Below are positions 7,621 through 9,120 of a stretch of 9,120 nt of DNA, one piece after another. This DNA is from Nitrososphaerota archaeon. Its GTDB lineage: Archaea; Thermoproteota; Nitrososphaeria; Nitrososphaerales; UBA183. A program made the translations under genes and the position numbers. The notes beneath the pieces are model-generated. The model made no database searches and was not told where the DNA came from. It was given only the letters and a program-made list of their open reading frames with translations. The stretch is taken from contig JAFLZE010000038.1 in the NCBI GenBank assembly GCA_029785685.1, positions 1-9,120 on the forward strand, in the 5' to 3' direction. Within the stretch, counting starts at the first letter, position 1. The number at the start of each line of letters is the position of its first letter.

Positions 7621-7779
7621 ATGAGCAAGAAAGACAACGCACCGATGCCCGCTTCGAGCGCAGGCCTTCTCACTTTCTTCAACGAAGAGACCCAGGGAGT
7701 GAAGATCAGGCCAGAGGTCGTCCTCATAGGGTCTGTAGTGCTCATAGCTGTCTCGATTGTCATCAACATCTTCGCGTGA
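7621..7779 (+). CDS. secG: Preprotein translocase subunit Sec61-beta
   Basis: This small gene encodes 52 residues. The N-terminus is short, polar and cytosolic (MSKKDNAPMPASSAG). It is followed by the family-typical amphipathic segment LLTFFNEETQGVKIRPEVV and one C-terminal membrane helix (about residues 33-51), ending at TGA 7777-7779. This matches the layout of archaeal Sec61-beta, the non-essential third subunit of the SecYEG/Sec61 translocon, which inserts by its tail and stabilises the channel. Archaeal proteins of this family are usually about 50-60 residues, so it is full length. The ATG at 7621 fits both the family N-terminus and the promoter element about 30 bases upstream. Its last 23 bases overlap the start of the DUF2070 gene in another frame. 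Confidence 0.9.
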   Translation: MSKKDNAPMPASSAGLLTFFNEETQGVKIRPEVVLIGSVVLIAVSIVINIFA

Positions 7780-9120
7780 TCAGAGCAACACCTCTGCCAC
7801 CGAATCTCTTGCAAGAAGATACAGGCACCTCTTCGTCCTCCCCTCTGCTTCCAGACTGCTAATCTACGGAGGCCTCGCGGCGCTGGCGATCGCGCTCGTC
7901 TCCAGAGGGACGGCAGGGCTCACATCATTCGTCCTCGCCTTCGCGGCGTTCATCCTGGCGTCGACCATAATCGCAAGCGCCCTCCGAATCGCCGACGGGA
8001 GGACCATAGCTAACGTCCGCAGGGTCTCGGCGCTACTCCTGGGAGGCGAGATTCTGTGGCTGGTCTTCGGTGCCATGGGGGCCGCATACGCCTGGTTCAT
8101 TGGGTCCTCGGTGCCGGTCACCAACGCCCTCGTCTTCGGAGCGTTCGTATGCACGGGGTTCGAGTTTCTGATAATCTATGGCGCCTTCACGAAGAACGCC
8201 CTCCTGTCCCTGGGGCTGTCGGCGCTCTTCCCGGCCGTCGTCCTGTATGTCATCAGGTCCGATGAAATAGCCAGCCGCCCTGACATCGCTCCGTTCCTCG
8301 CTGGGGTGGCCGCCCTCGTTGTCATCTCTGCGTTCCCACTCTACCTGCGAAGGGGAAGGACGAGCCGTGGCTACGACTCGTTGACCCTGTTCCAGGCATT
8401 CATGAAGACTTGGACGGCAGGATACGCCGACGAGCTTGAAGCGATAATTGCCGACCACTCCGAGAAAGCGACGGTCACCACCAAGGTGTTCCGTTTCAGG
8501 TCAGCATCTGGAGATATCTTTCTCGTCCTCCCGGGGGTCCATCCGGGGCCGTTCCATCCTGTGGGGAGCTACGACCTGCCAGGGGTAGTGACCAGGGAGC
8601 TCAAGGACATGGGGCCGGTCTTGACGATGCACAAGCCTGGTGGGCACGAGCACAACCTCGCCACAAGGGCCGACACACTCGAATACGCAGGAGAGGTCAA
8701 ACGGCTCGCCAAATCTATAATCCCGAAACCAGATTCATCTTTGCTCAAGGGCCCCCTGTCCGCGCAAATCGGCAAGGCCAAGGCAGGTGCGGTTTCTTTC
8801 TCCAACGAGGCAATTCTGACGCTTTCGTTCGCCCCACTGGGGTCCGACGACTTGGACACCGAGGTCGAAACTGACCTAGCGAAGGCCGCGGCGGAAGTCG
8901 GGTTGGACCTTTCCGTGGTAGACGCCCACAACTCTATCGACCACGTCCTGGAAACGCCCGTCACCGATGACCCAGGATGGACGGCCCTCTTTGCCGAATT
9001 GAAGGCAGCGCCGCCACAGCGCTTTGATGTCGCGTACGCTCACTCGAGCGAACTCGGCTTCGAGGGGGGGCGAGACATCACTGAGAACGGAATCGGTATG
9101 CTCATGATCAAATCCGGGGC
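7757..9120 (+). CDS. DUF2070 family membrane protein (3' end outside the window)
   Basis: The frame is open from 7748 to the right edge; 454 codons are visible from TTG 7757. That TTG is the only usual start codon before the first membrane helix, since the next in-frame ATG (8075) falls after two helices. The N-terminal 200 residues hold about six hydrophobic segments after a basic patch (ARRYRHLFVLPS), followed by a soluble domain from about residue 210. This domain carries the features I associate with the archaeal DUF2070 family: LPGVHPGPFHP (258-268), GGHEHNLAT (295-303), VDAHNS (388-393) and a later AHSSE (428-432). The repeated His, Asp and Asn positions look like a metal-binding or hydrolytic site, but no activity is established to my knowledge. 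It overlaps Sec61-beta by 23 bases, so the two should be co-transcribed. Family members are somewhat longer, so the C-terminus is missing. Numbering assumes the TTG start. Confidence 0.88.
   Translation, partial: MSSTSSRDQSNTSATESLARRYRHLFVLPSASRLLIYGGLAALAIALVSRGTAGLTSFVLAFAAFILASTIIASALRIADGRTIANVRRVSALLLGGEILWLVFGAMGAAYAWFIGSSVPVTNALVFGAFVCTGFEFLIIYGAFTKNALLSLGLSALFPAVVLYVIRSDEIASRPDIAPFLAGVAALVVISAFPLYLRRGRTSRGYDSLTLFQAFMKTWTAGYADELEAIIADHSEKATVTTKVFRFRSASGDIFLVLPGVHPGPFHPVGSYDLPGVVTRELKDMGPVLTMHKPGGHEHNLATRADTLEYAGEVKRLAKSIIPKPDSSLLKGPLSAQIGKAKAGAVSFSNEAILTLSFAPLGSDDLDTEVETDLAKAAAEVGLDLSVVDAHNSIDHVLETPVTDDPGWTALFAELKAAPPQRFDVAYAHSSELGFEGGRDITENGIGMLMIKSG

Noticed and set aside
8075..8077. 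In-frame ATG as the start of the DUF2070 gene
   Set aside because: It would remove the first two predicted membrane helices and the basic N-terminal patch, which are in an open, well-composed frame starting at TTG 7757.

Overview
The window looks like an ordinary, densely packed stretch of an archaeal chromosome. The signs are the large subunit (DP2) of the archaeal family D DNA polymerase, a 52-residue Sec61-beta translocon subunit, an archaeal DUF2070 membrane protein, an archaeal-looking serine hydroxymethyltransferase, and TATA-like boxes about 26-33 bases upstream of start codons. The sequence is GC-rich. PolD is absent from the classical Crenarchaeota (Sulfolobales, Thermoproteales), which makes those unlikely. 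The DCDGDGD form of the polymerase active site and the style of the short Sec61-beta fit a Thaumarchaeota/Nitrososphaeria-like or neighbouring TACK lineage better than a methanogen or Thermococcus. That placement is a recollection-based inference.

Layout from left to right: (1) the C-terminal half of an aldo/keto reductase, cut by the left edge (+); (2) a full-length, intein-free DP2 polymerase gene (601-4056, +); (3) glyA, serine hydroxymethyltransferase (4053-5342, -), convergent with DP2 and sharing a CTAG in which the two stop codons overlap; (4) a 98-base divergent promoter region (5343-5440); (5) a two-gene ABC-2-type transporter operon, ATPase (5441-6172) then permease (6162-7574), overlapping by 11 bases; (6) Sec61-beta (7621-7779) with its own promoter; (7) a DUF2070 polytopic membrane protein (7757 to beyond the right edge) that overlaps the end of Sec61-beta. 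There are no gene-free stretches above 300 bases. I saw no tRNA, rRNA, CRISPR, insertion sequence or long repeat.

The genes cover unrelated core functions: replication, one-carbon/amino-acid metabolism, membrane export and protein secretion. The local linkages are the ATPase-permease pair, which should form one transporter, and the Sec61-beta/DUF2070 pair, which appear co-transcribed. Several genes look leaderless: a TATA-like box lies about 26-29 bases before the ATG, leaving little or no room for a 5' untranslated region.

I did not find a convincing undescribed multi-gene system. The points most worth a second look are the DUF2070 protein with conserved His/Asp/Asn motifs coupled to Sec61-beta, the Asn-to-Asp change in the DP2 catalytic loop, the tandem two-half architecture of the ABC permease, and the shared GGCTTAAGA promoter element.
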